64,000 nt of DNA from Maratus speciosus (GCA_963932465.1 OZ010796.1:75023974-75087973), one strand, 5' to 3'. Positions 11,690 through 23,733 are shown, counted from the first letter of the stretch. Numbers and translations are program-made. The notes: a model not told the origin generated them from the sequence alone.

Positions 11690-12190
11690 AAGAGACCACT
11701 GCATTTTTCCAACGACTCTTTGATGAAATTCGCTCGTCTTCGATCCTTTGATGAAATTTGCGTTTCTTCTGCAACCCTTTGTCGAAATTAGTGTAATTTT
11801 GCAGACCTTTGGTAAAATTCGCGTTTTTTTCCGTGACACTTCTACAAAATTCGCGTTTTTTCAGCGATCCTTTGGCTAAATTCGCGTTTTTAAAGCGATT
11901 CTTTGACAAAATTCGTTTTTTTCCACGATTCTATGAAGGAATTCGTGTTTTCTCCACGATCCTTTGATGAAATTCGCGGAGTTTTTATTCGCGGCCATTT
12001 GACAAAATACGCGTTTTCTCCGCGATCCTTTAACGAAATTCGAGTTCTTTTCCGCTGCCTTTTGAAGAAATTCGCGTTTTCTGTGATCATTTGTAGAATT
12101 TCGCATGTTTTCCGTGGCTCCCTGATCAAATTCGCGTTTTTTTCTGTGATCATTCGGCAAAAATTGAAGTTATTTTCTGCGAACGATTGA
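11690..12190 (-). repeat. 35-37-bp minisatellite ('gatcctttgacgaaattcgcg' family), copy 1
   Basis: About 14 diverged units share the core words gatcctttg, aaattcgcg and ttttt(c)cgc. The same family forms arrays in both orientations at 32340-34050. At its right edge the array joins a segment (12240-12297: gtccgaattttcgg ... ggaaccgaatgccttaa) that recurs in reverse complement at 32935-33005. Frames on both strands through this stretch reflect the repeat. Confidence 0.85.
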
Positions 12191-13274
12191 CGAAATAGAT
12201 TTTTTATGGAGGCCATTTATCCAAATTTGCGATTATTTGTATGTCCGAATTTTCGGATAGGAGAATTTTTTTAATTTTTGGAACCGAATGCCTTAACCCT
12301 GGAATTGCGTATTATTATTATTATTATTTATTTTCTTTTAATCAAAATAAGTTAAAAAATATTTTTTATTGCACATTTCAAATCTGCACACATTTTAGAG
12401 TAAAATATGTCCCAAAATCTTTGTGAAACAGGTTTTTTTTTAAATAGAATTATATCATAAAAAAAAAGATTTGCTACGGAAATTGCGGGTTGCAAAAATT
12501 TTGCCACTTTTACGTTGGCCGTGGAAATCGAGGATTGCGCAGCGAGAGGGTTAAATTTTCGGAAAATTTGGAACATAATCACCCCTGTTCCCGACATCTA
12601 TAACCCTCCTGCAAGTATTTTTTTAATATCTGTCACCTTTTGCAATTTATTGAATTTTAAAATCAGTCAGTCCATTTTAAGACACCCGGTATATTCAGTA
12701 GTTATGGGATGATGGCTGAAATTAAGCATTTTAAAAAAAGTTAAGCTGGCTTCGATATGCCAGTTAGAGGTTTACCTGGGCTGAAGTTATCAGGCCCAAG
12801 CCCAGGTCCAACCCACATAAAAAAATAAAACTATTGCCCCCGCCCGGTATAAAAGCTAAAAAATCAACTCCAGCCCTGCCTGCATTTTGCAATTAAAATT
12901 ATTCATAAAGTACACTTGCCTATGCTTATATTTTATTTTCAGATTATGTTCGAAATTCATGAATACAGAAAAACAACAATATTAATGACTGTAACGATGA
13001 CTATTTAGGCAATTATGTACGTAAACACTACGAATTGAAAAAATATGACTTAGACAATTACATTCAAATAAAAATCCAGTAAGATAATCAGTTTTGAATG
13101 AAAGAAACGATTGATAAAAGAAAATCATAATTTAAAAGCTCTACAAAGTAAAAAAGTAAATTTAAAACTAGTATGTTGTGGCCATCACAAAACTTTCTTC
13201 TATATAAATCACGTCAATTAAATCATTTAAATAGTAAAAGAAATTACATCAATTTAGAACCAATTCGTATCAAA

Positions 13275-14200
13275 GTATGCCTAAATTTGAAGTTTGATGA
13301 AAATTCCTGCATTACTTATTGAGATAGAGCTGTAGGGGAAATTCTGAAAAATGCAGCATGCACCAAAACACAAACAGCACTAATTCATATTAAGGTATAC
13401 CGGAATCTGAAGTTTGATGAAAATCGGTGCATTAGTTCTGGAGCTAGAGTTATTGTGGAAATCACAAAAAATGCCGCACAGCAGCGCCGCCTGTTGAGCG
13501 ATTTACACGAAAAGGTACAAAACATCAATTCATGTCAAGGACTAACTGAATCTGAAGTTTGATGAAAATCCGTGCATTAGTTCTGGACATTTAGCTATTG
13601 TGGAAATCGTGAAAATGCTGCATAGCAGCGCCACCTGTTGAGCGATTTACACCAAAACATAAACAGCACTAATTCATATCCAGGTATACCTGAATCTGAA
13701 GTTTGTTGAAAACCCAAGCATTAGTTCTTGAGATAGAGCTATTGCGGAAATCTCAAAAAATGCAGCATAGCAGCGCCGCCTGTTGAGTGATTTACACCAC
13801 AAGCGGAAAAACGTCAATTCATGTCAAGCACTAACTGAATATGAAGTTTGATGAAAATCCGTGCATTATTTCTTGAGATTGAGCTATTACGAAAATCGTG
13901 TAAATGCTGCAAAATGCAGCATAGCAGCGCCATCTGTTGGGCGATTTGCACCAAAACGTTACCAGCACCAATTCATATCAAGTATTAACGGAATCTGAAG
14001 TTTTATAAAAATCTGTGCATTAGTTCTTGAGATACAGCTTTTGCGAAATCCTGCAAAATGCTACATAGCAGCGCCACCTGCAGGGCGATTTACACCAAAA
14101 ACTAATCAGAACCAATCTATATCAGGGACTACCTGAATACAAATTTTCATTAAATTCCGTGCACAATTTCTTGAGATAGAGCGCCCACAAAATTTGTGTC
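13275..14200 (+). repeat. About seven 145-bp tandem units, plus orientation
   Basis: Units begin near 13281, 13392, 13548, 13694, 13840, 13989 and 14133 with 'gaatctgaagtttgatgaaa'. They contain 'gtgcattagttcttgagatag' (with changes), then 'agcagcgccacctgttgagc' and 'gatttacacc'. The family recurs inverted at 7360-8165. No coding potential. Confidence 0.85.
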
Positions 14201-14204
14201 ACAT

Positions 14205-14250
14205 ACAGACAGACAGACGGACAGACAGACAGCCAGACTCACAGACAGAC
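14205..14250 (+). repeat. (CAGA)n-type microsatellite
   Basis: Runs of cagacagacagacgg and variants. The same kind of stretch follows arthropod dispersed repeats at 2130 and 48440 (as ctgtctgtc). Confidence 0.8.
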
Positions 14251-14481
14251 ATTTTGTAAAAACATGTTTTTTGGAATCTCTGACTCTTAAAACGTGTAAA
14301 TCCGTTGAAAACTGGAATTCGAAAATTTTCATGAAACCAATACTTTCTTCTTGTCAAGATAGAAGAAAGTAAAAATGCATCTCTGTAACATATCAAATCA
14401 AATTAAATTTCTAAAGATTTTGCTAAACAAATGTACAAAACAAATATAATTTTTACGAATGACAAATAAGTAAGATTGCAG

Positions 14482-15410
14482 ACCAACTTGGACTCAGGAG
14501 GAAGAATTTAGAGGAGTGCACGGGTCGTGTTCGGGCCAATAATGCTAATCATACGGGCTGAAACGGACCAAATGTTTAGGTTTTATTCCGGGCAGAGTCC
14601 CGATCTGGAAATTTTGGCCAGTGCAGGCTTCTAGGAAAAATGGAATCCAGGCCAGGTTCGATCTGGAGGAAAAAGAAGTCTGGCCCGACCCGAATCTGCA
14701 GAAAAAATTAAGATCCGGGCACGACCCGACTCTAAAAGAGAAAAGACCTGACCCAGCCCGAGTCTCATGGATTTAAACTGGCGCGAACCGGTCGGGTCGG
14801 ACCAACTTGGGCTCGGGAGGAAGAATTTAGAGGAGTGCACGGGTCGTGGTCGGGCCAATAATGCTTATCATACGGGCTGACACGGACCAAATGTTTAGCT
14901 TTTATTCCGGGCCGAGCCCCGACCTGGAAATTTTGGCCAGTGCAGACCTCTAGGAAAAATGAAATCCAGGCCAGGCTTGATCTGGAGGAAAATTAAGATC
15001 AGGGCACGACCCGGTTCTAAAAGAGAAAAGACCTGACCCAGCTCAAGTCTCATGGATTTAAACTGGCGCGACCCGGTCGGGTCGGACCAACTTGGGCTTG
15101 GGAGGAAGAATTTAGAGGAGTGCATTGGTCGTGGTCGGGCCAATAATGCTTATCATACTGGCTAACACGGACCGAATGTTTAGCTTTTATTCCGGGCCGA
15201 GCCCCGACCTGTAACTTTTGACCATTGCAGACATTTAGGAAAAATGAAGTCCAGGCCTGGCTCAATCTGGAGGGAAAAGAAGTCTGGTCCGACCCGAATC
15301 TGCGGAAAAAATTAAGGCCAGGGCACGACCCGACTCTAAAAGAGAAAAGACCTAACCCAGTCTGAGTCTCGTGGATTTAAAGTGGCGCGACCCGGGTCGG
15401 GTCGCGCCGG
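14482..15410 (+). repeat. Three tandem units of about 290-320 bp
   Basis: Units begin at about 14482, 14799 and 15086 with 'gaccaacttggrct'. Each contains 'agaatttagaggagtgca', 'gggccaataatgct' and 'tttattccgggc', and GC-rich gacccg stretches. Unit 2 lacks about 30 bp, so the spacing is uneven. The 65-82-codon minus-strand frames here are repeat-derived. Confidence 0.85.
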
Positions 15411-15535
15411 GCTCGAGCTCCGCCCCAAGTCATTTTCCGTGAAGATGCATAATGTCGTTTTACAAACCCTTTATTAGCCCAAGGGGGGGGCGATCGCCCC
15501 TTCGCCCCCCCCTTAGATCCGCCATTGATCCCAAC

Positions 15536-16500
15536 ACCCCTTTGGGTGGTAGAATCGTCTCAGAGTGCTAGGCCAACACAGTCTCGATATATTATAACTA
15601 TAACATGCCTCTCCACGGTCATGAAAACTATTCGTGACGTCACGAGAGAAGTGTTTGCACCCTAAAGAAGGAAAGACATTCCCTCACCCCTGCGATATTC
15701 AGTGAGCTCACCGCCCCCGCGTGTGTTTAAATTATTTCCGTTGTGTTGTTGTTTCTGACGCTGTTATGTGCCTTGTTTTGTGCGAATGGATAATTAACGA
15801 ATATTTGTTTAGAAGATTGTCTAACTGTTCAGAAGTTAGCAATTTTTATTATCATAGACATTTAGCTAGCTGGAATGGCTCTTGTAATTGAATGTCAATT
15901 AATTGTCCTATTTAGTTTTATGGACAAATCAGCTAGAATTCCATTCGAGTTGTGAATCGAGTTGTGTGTCGAGGCCTGCAGATGTATTTCGCATTTTCTT
16001 AATTGCTCTAAATTATGCGGTAATTAATTAAAGATTAATTTGATTTGATTTTTTCTTATTTAGTGAAAAACTATAAATGCTTTAATATTGAAATGTAATT
16101 TAATTTCATGTGAAATTTTATTTTTCATTTGATTATATTGTAAATTATTTCAATGTTTAGATAAACATGAAAGTTATTATAATTTTTTTTATCACAAACT
16201 TTATTTATTCAAAGTAAAACAAATACTAAAATTAAAAAATGCAAAATTTTAATACTGATTACAATAATAATAATTAAACCCACAAAGTGCTTCACTAAAC
16301 TTCAAACTTATATTGTTTAAATGGCATGAATGGTATATAATACATATTGCTGAAATTGATTATGAAGCTGAATGGATAATTTTTTTTTAATATAAAGTCA
16401 TGAAAAATTATTTAATAATATATTCATCTAAAGTAAAAAAATAAAATAAAACAATATGAAATTTGCTGTTGAAATAATATATATTTTATTATATATGTAT
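15536..16500. other. Unassigned sequence with a CRE-like site
   Basis: AT-rich apart from 15540-15790, which is more GC-balanced. It has a perfect CRE palindrome TGACGTCA at 15635-15642 inside gtgacgtcacgag. It could be a decayed promoter, but no coding exon follows. Confidence 0.35.
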
Positions 16501-16504
16501 ATAT

Positions 16505-16755
16505 ATATATAATGATTTGGCTTTTTAAGGGGGGGGGGGGGGGGATATAAAATTCTTTTACACTACTTCAACATTTTCGAAAATTTTATTATATTTTTAA
16601 TTTCAGGTTTTTAATTTAAAAAACACAGATTATTATTATTATCCTCTATGAGAAGTATTTATTTTTTACAGCTCGTAGTGAGATGGATGAGACAAAAATT
16701 ACTTCATTTATATTTCGGTTAAATAAATAAACTATATTATTCATGACGGTACTTA
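16505..16755 (+). repeat. AT-rich unit, copy A (left part)
   Basis: Begins with a long G tract (16530-16544) and contains 'gatataaaattcttttacac' and 'ctatgagaagtatttatttt'. It matches 21165-21420 closely. The unit resumes at 18331 after the Tc1-like insertion. Confidence 0.8.
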
Positions 16756-18330
16756 CAGTGGCGGTAGAAAGTGTCCGGCCAGCATAAAATCTTTGGTAAA
16801 TTTGCAAGTATACCTATATGAATAGGAATCTCAAACCAATACTTATACACTTTATTAACATAATAGATAGGAACTTAATTATGGAATCAAAAATAAATAT
16901 TAATGAATTTAATTGACAAAATTAATTGCAAAAGAAAACGCAAGTTCTCAAAAGTTTCCGGCCACCTTGGCAAATTTGGAAAAAAATGGTATTATAACAG
17001 AAAATAACAGTGATCAACAACATTTACAATTAGTATTTTGTATTAATATATTTAGCAATAAGTACTGCGGAGCAGCAAAGTGGCATCGATTCAATGAACG
17101 GTTGTAGATCGTCAATGTTAAGTTTTTTCCAAGGTTCTTGCAATTTTTACGAAAATGCTGCTGAATTGAAATATTAATAATTCCACACACGTTTTAAGTT
17201 AGTTTCAAAGATTTTCTATAGGATTCAGATCGGGTGATTGGGTTGTCCATTTCAAAAGCGGAATTTTTTTGTGCGAAAGCCAGTGCTTGACAAGCTTGTA
17301 TGTATGATTTTGGTCGTTATCAGGATGAAACAAATAGTTGCGACCGCAATTTTTCCTCCAACAAGGCAGCAATTAATCTTGAAAGATATCCTTATGCATT
17401 GCACTATTCATCTTTCAAAAAACGGACAGGCACATTTTCCAGAAAATGCTCCCCACAGCATAACGTGTCCTCCGCCATGCTTCATTTTAGGAATACCATA
17501 TCTCGAATCTTATCTTTTGTTTTTAGGTCGTCGATTGTAGTGTCTGTTATCGCTCCCAAAATCTATGAACGTCGATTCATAGGAAAATAGTACTTTTTTT
17601 CCAGTTTTTACTTGATCAGTTTTTGTATCCCTTGGCAAACGCCAGTCGGGCCCTCTGATTTTTTTACTTATGAAAGGTTTTTTAACACCAACTGATCCAT
17701 AAAGTGCTACGTTACGTAAGCGTCTTGACACGGTAGACCGACTTATTTCAGCAATATTTTAACACCGTAAATCGCGGGGAATTGCAGCGGCATTTTTGTG
17801 CGGGTCATCAACTGCTTTTCTCCTGATAATTCTGTCCACAAGAATAGTTGTTATCCGGGGTCCCCCGGACCGTGGCTAATTCCGAAGGCCATGACCATTT
17901 TTATACATTTTTTAAATACATTCGCAGCAAATTTTCCTATCGACAACTTCGCCGCAATCTCACGAAAGGATTGGCTCTTTAGCGACAAACAAATCACTCG
18001 TTTTGGAACAATAAACTGTTCAACTTCTCATTTTTGAATTTCAAATACGTTATTCACGTTGATTAATTAACAAACACGGCAAAAAAAAAAAAAAAAAATT
18101 AACGATAGCAAAAACTAACGGATGACGAATGGCCGGAAACTTTTGCACACGCGAAATTCGAATTCCTCCCCTTTGCATCAAGTATCTTCAGTATCCAACC
18201 AAAATGATCACATGGTCAGAGGTACTTTGCTTATTTCTAACTCTTGGAGCAATTGTGCTTTTTCTTCGCTGAAACGTTCTGCCAAACAAATCAAAGAAAC
18301 TAACTGGCCGGAAACTTTTGACCGCCACTG
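16756..18330 (-). mobile_element. Tc1-like transposon, 1575 bp, TA target, IR/DR ends
   Basis: Ends CAGTGGCGGTAGAAAG and (right, inverted) CAGTGGCGGTCAAAAG are flanked by TA at 16754-16755 and 18331-18332. Each end has a second internal copy of the AAAAGTTTCCGGCCA word: 16947-16961 on the left, and its complement near 18130-18145 on the right. This is the paired inverted/direct-repeat layout known from Minos and Sleeping Beauty. The copy at 21165 onward lacks the element at the equivalent position, near 21418-21425. The length (1.6 kb) is normal for a complete Tc1-family element, but its gene is broken. Confidence 0.95.
17223..18040 (-). pseudogene. Tc1-family DDE transposase, degenerate
   Basis: Would cut and paste the surrounding element. 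Minus-strand blocks in order: a helix-turn-helix-side block with YGSVGVKKPFISKK (within 17510-17731), KKVLFSYESTFIDFGS, then KHGGGHVMLWGAFS (about 17449-17492), PDNDQNHTYKLVK (about 17300-17340) and QSPDLNPIENL (about 17223-17256). The family has D in FSDES; here it is Y (codon at 17579-17581), so the first catalytic Asp is lost. The second Asp (PDND) and the Glu (PIEN) are present. A stop follows PIENL where Trp is usual, and frameshifts separate the blocks. Inactive. Confidence 0.9.
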
Positions 18331-19420
18331 TATATATATATATATATATATATATATTAACCTGTGACTAACTAAAACAAAGATTATTATTCGTAAACAG
18401 TGGTACTGATTTTACATTCTTGTATGTGATGAAATTAAGAAAATATAATAAATCATATTTGTGAATTTAACCGTATATTTTAATTTGAGGCTTTTCATTT
18501 AAAAAGCATGGATTATTACTATTCTCTATGGGAAGTATTTATTTTTAACAGTTCATAATGAGATAAATGAAATGAAAAATTAAATAAATAAAACTGTTAA
18601 ATAAATAAAACTATATTCTTATCAGGGTATCTTTTCTTACCTTGATTATATAAGACAAAGATTACTTATCTTTTCTTACCTTGATTACATAAGACAAATA
18701 TTACTTAACTTCTCTTACCTTGATTATATAAGACAGAGTACTATTCGTGAATATTGGTACTTATTTTTAAATAATTATTCGTATTAATTTTTTGGCTGCA
18801 TTTGAATGTATTAAAAGAATAAATTTTATAAATGAAAACTATTATTATAAATAAAAAATAGAATTATTTAAACGGCATTAATTACTGAATATTAATTCGA
18901 ATTATATTATTAAAATGTGAAATATTTCCGTAATTAAAAAAATAAAAATCTGTTTTTACTGAATATTAACTCGAATTATATTATTAAAATGTGAAATATT
19001 TCCGTAATTAAAAAAAATCATAATCCGTTTTATTTTAAATAAAACTATCAATGCAGTAATAGTAAAATTTAAAATGCATGAATAGCAAAATTTAAAATGA
19101 AAATCAATTTGATAAAATTTTTTGTTTGAAATTAATTTTGTTTTTAATCGTAAAAAAGAAATTTTTGAATTCATGATTACCAATAAGACTTTTACTATCG
19201 AATTATTCTTTCTCGGATACTTATGAAATAACTATCTATGCAATGTTTGAACTATATTTAACTATAACGAACTATATATAACAGGAAGAATAAAATTTTA
19301 CAATTCAAAATTAATATTATAAATAAAATAAACAAATTATTTAAAAGAAATTTCTGAATATTAACTCGAAATTGATTAAAAGGTGAAATATTTTTATTAT
19401 TAAAAAAAAAAAAAAAAAAA
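18331..19420 (+). repeat. AT-rich unit, copy A (right part)
   Basis: After the (TA)n this continues copy A ('aacctgtgactaactaaaac') and matches 21430-21945 and then 22667 onward. It contains three 39-bp tandem units 'atcttttcttaccttgatta' at about 18628-18735, and two 74-bp units starting 18884 and 18958. No coding potential. Confidence 0.75.
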
Positions 19421-19925
19421 AAATTTGGTGTGCATAAATATTAAAGGTTCTTACTGCATTATATTTTGTTCAAATGATATATTTAACTGTAATATAACTA
19501 TTAGAAATAATATCATGTAATATTAGAATGTATATCAGAAAATAAATAATATATAATTTATTATATATATATATGTACATACACTATATGGCCATTAATG
19601 ACCTTTAACTTTCAATTGTAGACATTTTGTCGGATATTTAGAAATATACTTGACAGATTCTTCTGGAATTTCAGGATTAAAAAGAACAGGTATGACCTCA
19701 TATTTAGCAATGTCGATTTGTTAAGGGGGGCAATTAGGGGGCCAACAAACAATCAAATAAAAAATAATACTTGGGATCACCCTGTAAAATAAAATGCACG
19801 AAATGATCTATTGCTACCGAATATAAATAAACAGACATTGTGCAATATGTGTATTCTTTTGTGTAAGAGTAGCACGTTTATTAGAGATATAGCGATTTAT
19901 TTAAATTTTTTTTTTAAATTCTTGC

Positions 19926-20120
19926 ATGTTTTTTGCTTATAACATGCAGGGTTTTCAACCAAATTTAACGCCGGTTTCAGAAAAATTGACAAAATATAGT
20001 AGAAACAAGATAGTGCAATTGGAATATAAATATATTAAATATTTTAGGAAATATGAGCAGTTGTATGAAATAATTTTTATCTGCGCATGCGCGAGCGATA
20101 ACAAGGATAATTTTACATAA
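19926..20120 (+). CDS. Small frame in left arm of the palindromic element, unknown
   Basis: 64 codons. Its partner in the other arm is 20601-20783 (minus, 60 codons). They share PVSEKLTKYSR, IVQLEY, IKYFRKYEQLYEIIFICACA and DNKD, and differ by substitutions and one in-frame 6-bp length change. Since the arms are repeats, similarity alone does not prove coding. No signal peptide or known domain. I cannot assign a function. Confidence 0.25.
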   Translation: MFFAYNMQGFQPNLTPVSEKLTKYSRNKIVQLEYKYIKYFRKYEQLYEIIFICACASDNKDNFT

Positions 20121-20600
20121 TTTAATAGTCAACTCTATGGAGCAACTTATTAAAAAAATGTAGTCAAATATCGTAAAAATTCAGAAAGATATCGGCGTTA
20201 AAGTGAGCAAATTTTTAGTTGTTCTCTAAAAGCAGCTGAATGATAAGGGATTTTACACAAATTGTCATTTTTTATTAACTGACTTTCAGAAAAAATTTAG
20301 TACATTTAGCGAGTATCAACGAGTAGATTTGGGGAAAATGCTTCGATTTTGATACTTCTTTTGATCATGGTATAGGCTTGTTCTGTTGGTTATCCAAGAA
20401 GAACTAAAGCATCAATAAAAAATGAAAATTAAAAAAAAATTAAAAATTAAAAATGACAATTTGTGGAAAATCCCTTATCATTCAGCTGCTTTTAGAGAAC
20501 AATCAAAAATTTGCTCACTCTAATGCCGATATCTTTCTGAATTTTTACGATATTTGACTACATTCTTTTAATAAGTTGCTCCATAGAGTTGACTATTAAA

Positions 20601-20783
20601 TTACGTAAAATGATCTTTGTTATCGTTCGCGCATGCGCAGATAAAAATTATTTCATACAACTGCTCATATTTCCTAAAATATTTAATAGATTTATAATTA
20701 TATTCCAACTGCACTATATTGCTTCTACTATATTTTGTCAATTTTTCTGAAACCGGAGCAAAATTTGGTTCAAAACACTGCAT
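20601..20783 (-). CDS. Small frame in right arm of the palindromic element, unknown
   Basis: Mirror partner of the frame at 19926-20120, 60 codons on the minus strand. It keeps the same frame across the length differences between the arms. Function unknown; it may be fortuitous. Confidence 0.25.
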   Translation of the reverse strand: MQCFEPNFAPVSEKLTKYSRSNIVQLEYNYKSIKYFRKYEQLYEIIFICACANDNKDHFT

Positions 20784-21159
20784 GTTATAAGCAAAAAAAC
20801 ATGCCAGAATTTTTTTAATTTTTTTAAATAAATCGCTATATCTCTATTAATATACATGCTATTCTTACACAAAAGAATACACATATTACACAATGTCTGT
20901 TTATTTATATTCGGTAGCGATAGATCATTTCGTGCATTTTATTTTACAGGGTGATCCCAAGTATTATTTATTTTCTTTGATTTTTTGTTGGCCCCCTATT
21001 TGCCCCCCTTAACAAATCGGCATTGCTAAATATGAGGTCATACCTGTTCTTTTCAATCCTGAAATGACAGAAGAATCTGTCAAGTATATTTCAAAATATT
21101 CGACAAAATGTCTAAAATTGAAAGTTGCCGGCCATTAATGGCAATATAGTATATATAAT

Positions 21160-21418
21160 AAATTAGCTTTTTGAGGGGGGGGGGGGGGGATATAAAATTC
21201 TTTTCCACTACTACAAATTTTTCAAAAATTTTATTTATTTTTATTATAATTTAATTTAATTTTAATTTAATTTCAGGCTTTTAATTTAAAAAGCATAGAT
21301 TATTATTATCCTCTATGAGAAGTATTTATTTTTTATAGTTCATAGGGAGATGGATAAGACAAAAATTACTCCATATATATTTCTCTTAAATAAATAAAGT
21401 ATATTACTTATGAAGTTA

Positions 21419-21452
<34 letters not shown>

Positions 21453-23060
21453 AACCTGTGACTAACTAAAACAAAGATTATTATTAGTAAGCAGTGGTAT
21501 TCATTTTACATCCTTGTTTTGATGAAATTAAGAAAATATAATAAAACATATTTATGAATGTAACCGTATATTTTAATTTGAGGCTTTTCATTTAAAAAGT
21601 ATAGATTATTATTATTCTCTATGGGAAGTATTTATTTTTTATAGTTCATAATGAGATAGATGAAATGAAAATTACTTCTTTTATATCTCTATTAAATAAA
21701 TAAAACTATATATTCTTATCAGGGTATCTTTTCTTACCTTGATTATATAAGACAAAGATTACTTATCTTTTCTTACCTTGATTATATAAGACAAAGAGTA
21801 CTTACTATTCGTGAATATTGGTACTTATTTTTAAATAATTATTCATATAAATTTTTAGGCTTATTTGAGTGTATTAAAAGAATAAAATTTTATAAATGAA
21901 AATTAATATTATAAATAAAAAAATTATTTAAAAGACAATTTCTAAGGGGGTCCGGGACACAAAAATCTTCAAATTTTCATTTTTTTTTTTAAATTAAATT
22001 AAAAATTTCTCTGCCGTTTTCTGCTTAAAATGATGTTTAAATCATGTTTCTATCTTAATTAGAACAGGAAATATTAATTTTTTTGTTTTGGTTTGTTTTC
22101 AAAATCTGCCTTTCAAGCTATGGTTGTCAAGGAAACGAGTTCTTGTGAAATTGCGATTTTCTTCATGATAGGTTTTTTCACCATTTCTCATATTTAAATT
22201 CTTATAACTCGAGAACCGTTAAAGATACAGGGTTGAAACTCGGAACATATCTTTTTCAATTATTTTCCTTTACTTTTGAGCCAGCATATTTGAAAAAAAA
22301 AATTACTTTTGAAAATATGATTTTTTTTTTAAAGTTATACCACTTTTTTTGTAATTTTTTCGTTAAATATTTTTAATTTTTGTAAAAATTAATATTTTTT
22401 TAAATGCTGGCTCTAAATTAAAAAATATATATTTCTGTTTATTTAAATGAAAAACAATTAAATTCTACAAATAATATTTCGAGTTATAACGATTTTAAGT
22501 TATACCACTTTTTTCAAAAATTTTAAATTTAAATTTTTTTAAAAAAAGCTATGAGAAGTTTTATCATTTGATTTTGTTTACAAATGATATGGTTAACCAT
22601 CAGAAAAAAATTCAAAATTTTAACTCAATAAATAAAAATTTTTTGAAAATGTGTCCCGGACCCCCTTAATATTAACTTGAAATTGATTATAATGTAAAAT
22701 ATTTCTATTATTGAAAATAAAATCCGTTTTGTTTTAAATAAAGCTGTGACCGTTATAAAATTTAAAAGGAAAATTTATTTTAAAGACTTTTAAATTTTCT
22801 ATTGCTTGAAAATTAATTTTATTGTTAGTCATGAAAACGAAAATTTGGGATTCCCAATAAAACTTTACTGACGAATTAATCTTTGTTGGATATGTAATTT
22901 TAAATAAATATTTATATCAATATTTGAACTGTATTTATTTCACTGAAAGAATAAAATTTTATAATAGAAAATAATTATCATAAATAAAACCATATAATTA
23001 TTTAAAAGTTATTAATTACTGAATATTAACTCGGAGTTACGTGGTTTAATTGTGAAATAT
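21160..23060 (+). repeat. AT-rich unit, copy B (empty site for the Tc1 element)
   Basis: Begins after a G tract (21176-21189) and parallels 16505-16755 plus 18331-19420. At about 21418-21425 the sequence 'gttacttatatata' corresponds to the uninterrupted target of the Tc1-like element in copy A. Copy B has its own insertion (21945-22666) that copy A lacks near 19355. Confidence 0.8.
21945..22666. mobile_element. 722-bp MITE-like element, TA target
   Basis: Ends AGGGGGTCCGGGACACA and (inverted) AGGGGGTCCGGGACACAT are flanked by TA at 21943-21944 and 22667-22668. Copy A of the host unit (about 19345-19370, 'aaatttctgaatattaac') lacks it. The interior is AT-rich with repeated 'agttataccacttttttt' words. 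No coding capacity. Tc1/mariner-type by TSD only. Confidence 0.8.
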
Positions 23061-23318
23061 CTTCATGATTAAAGAAAGAAAAAAAAATCAGTGGATGTTT
23101 TTCGTATTCTGTAAAGTTTATTATGAAAGAAAAAAAAAGTAAAAAAGATTGTTAAAAATTTGAGTAAATCTTTTTTTTTTCGAAAATAATTCCTATTGTT
23201 AGGTATAAAAACAAAATTTTTGAAATGAAGATTCCCAGTAAAAAGGTTACTGGCGAATGACATTTTGCTGTATCTGTATACATTTTCTTCTTGGCGCTTC
23301 ATTCTCCGCCATATTTAA

Positions 23319-23729
23319 GAGGCTACTTCAGTCAACCGAGAAGACCCGTTCGCTAATGCTAATCCTATGGAAGAAATTTATAAAGATATCTCGGTTGCAT
23401 TTCAATATTTTTAAATGATTTCTTTTGCATTGGATAGCTGAGATCGATCTGTATGCTTTTTTTACTTTTTCGATTTTCCTTACAGATTTTTTTTTATGAG
23501 GATGTTTTCACTTTCGAAACCGGTTCCGAAAATGAAAGTGTCCCCGTAAAAAATATCTGTAAACAAAATCGAAAAAGTAAAAAACAACCTTTGTACAGAT
23601 CGATCTCAGCTGTCTAATGCAAAAAAAAATCATTTAAAAATATCGAAATGAAACCGAGATATCTTTATAAATTTCTTCCATAGGATTAGCATTAGCGAAC
23701 GGGTCTTTTTGCCTGACTGAAGTAGCCTC
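23319..23729. mobile_element. 411-bp TTAA-flanked foldback element
   Basis: GAGGCTACTTCAGTC...CTGAAGTAGCCTC ends are bounded by TTAA at 23315-23318 and 23730-23733. The arms pair over most of their length (for example 'cgttcgctaatgctaatcct' against its complement at 23681-23700) around about 23525. TTAA targets point to piggyBac or Kolobok MITEs. A related but more decayed palindrome is at 34345-34740. Confidence 0.8.
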
Positions 23730-23733
23730 TTAA

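Larger units (their letters stand above)
10465..15527. mobile_element. hAT-type element 2, perfect 8-bp TSD ATCCCAAC
   Basis: Left end CAAGGGCGGATCT and right end AGATCCGCCATTG are inverted. Both are followed inward by G-rich/C-rich tracts (GGGGGGGGCGA). Flanking ATCCCAAC occurs at 10457-10464 and 15528-15535. The interior has no transposase. It is packed with arrays: CGGGT-type repeats (10520-10930), a 35-37-bp minisatellite (11690-12190), a 145-bp array (13275-14200) and three units of about 300 bp (14482-15410). Probably several nested insertions, now hard to separate. Confidence 0.85.
19582..21151. mobile_element. Palindromic Tc1/mariner-like element, 1.57 kb
   Basis: Left end CACTATATGGCCATTAATG and the inverted right end (TACTATATTGCCATTAATGG on the minus strand) are flanked by TA (19580-19581; 21152-21153). 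CACTATATGG-starting ends are typical of Tc1/mariner elements. Arms of about 690 bp (19582-20275 and 20455-21151) are diverged inverted copies around a roughly 180-bp centre. No transposase motif was seen; each arm holds a small related frame pointing inward. Confidence 0.85.

Noticed and set aside
11640..12216. 89-108-codon frames, Lys/Asn-rich
   Set aside because: Same minisatellite family; frames shift between units.
14205..14250. Telomeric or rDNA-type repeat
   Set aside because: The CAGA/CTGT runs are ordinary microsatellites that follow dispersed repeats elsewhere in the window.
15635..15642. Host gene promoter at the TGACGTCA site
   Set aside because: No exon or open frame follows; kept only as a CRE-like site in unassigned sequence.
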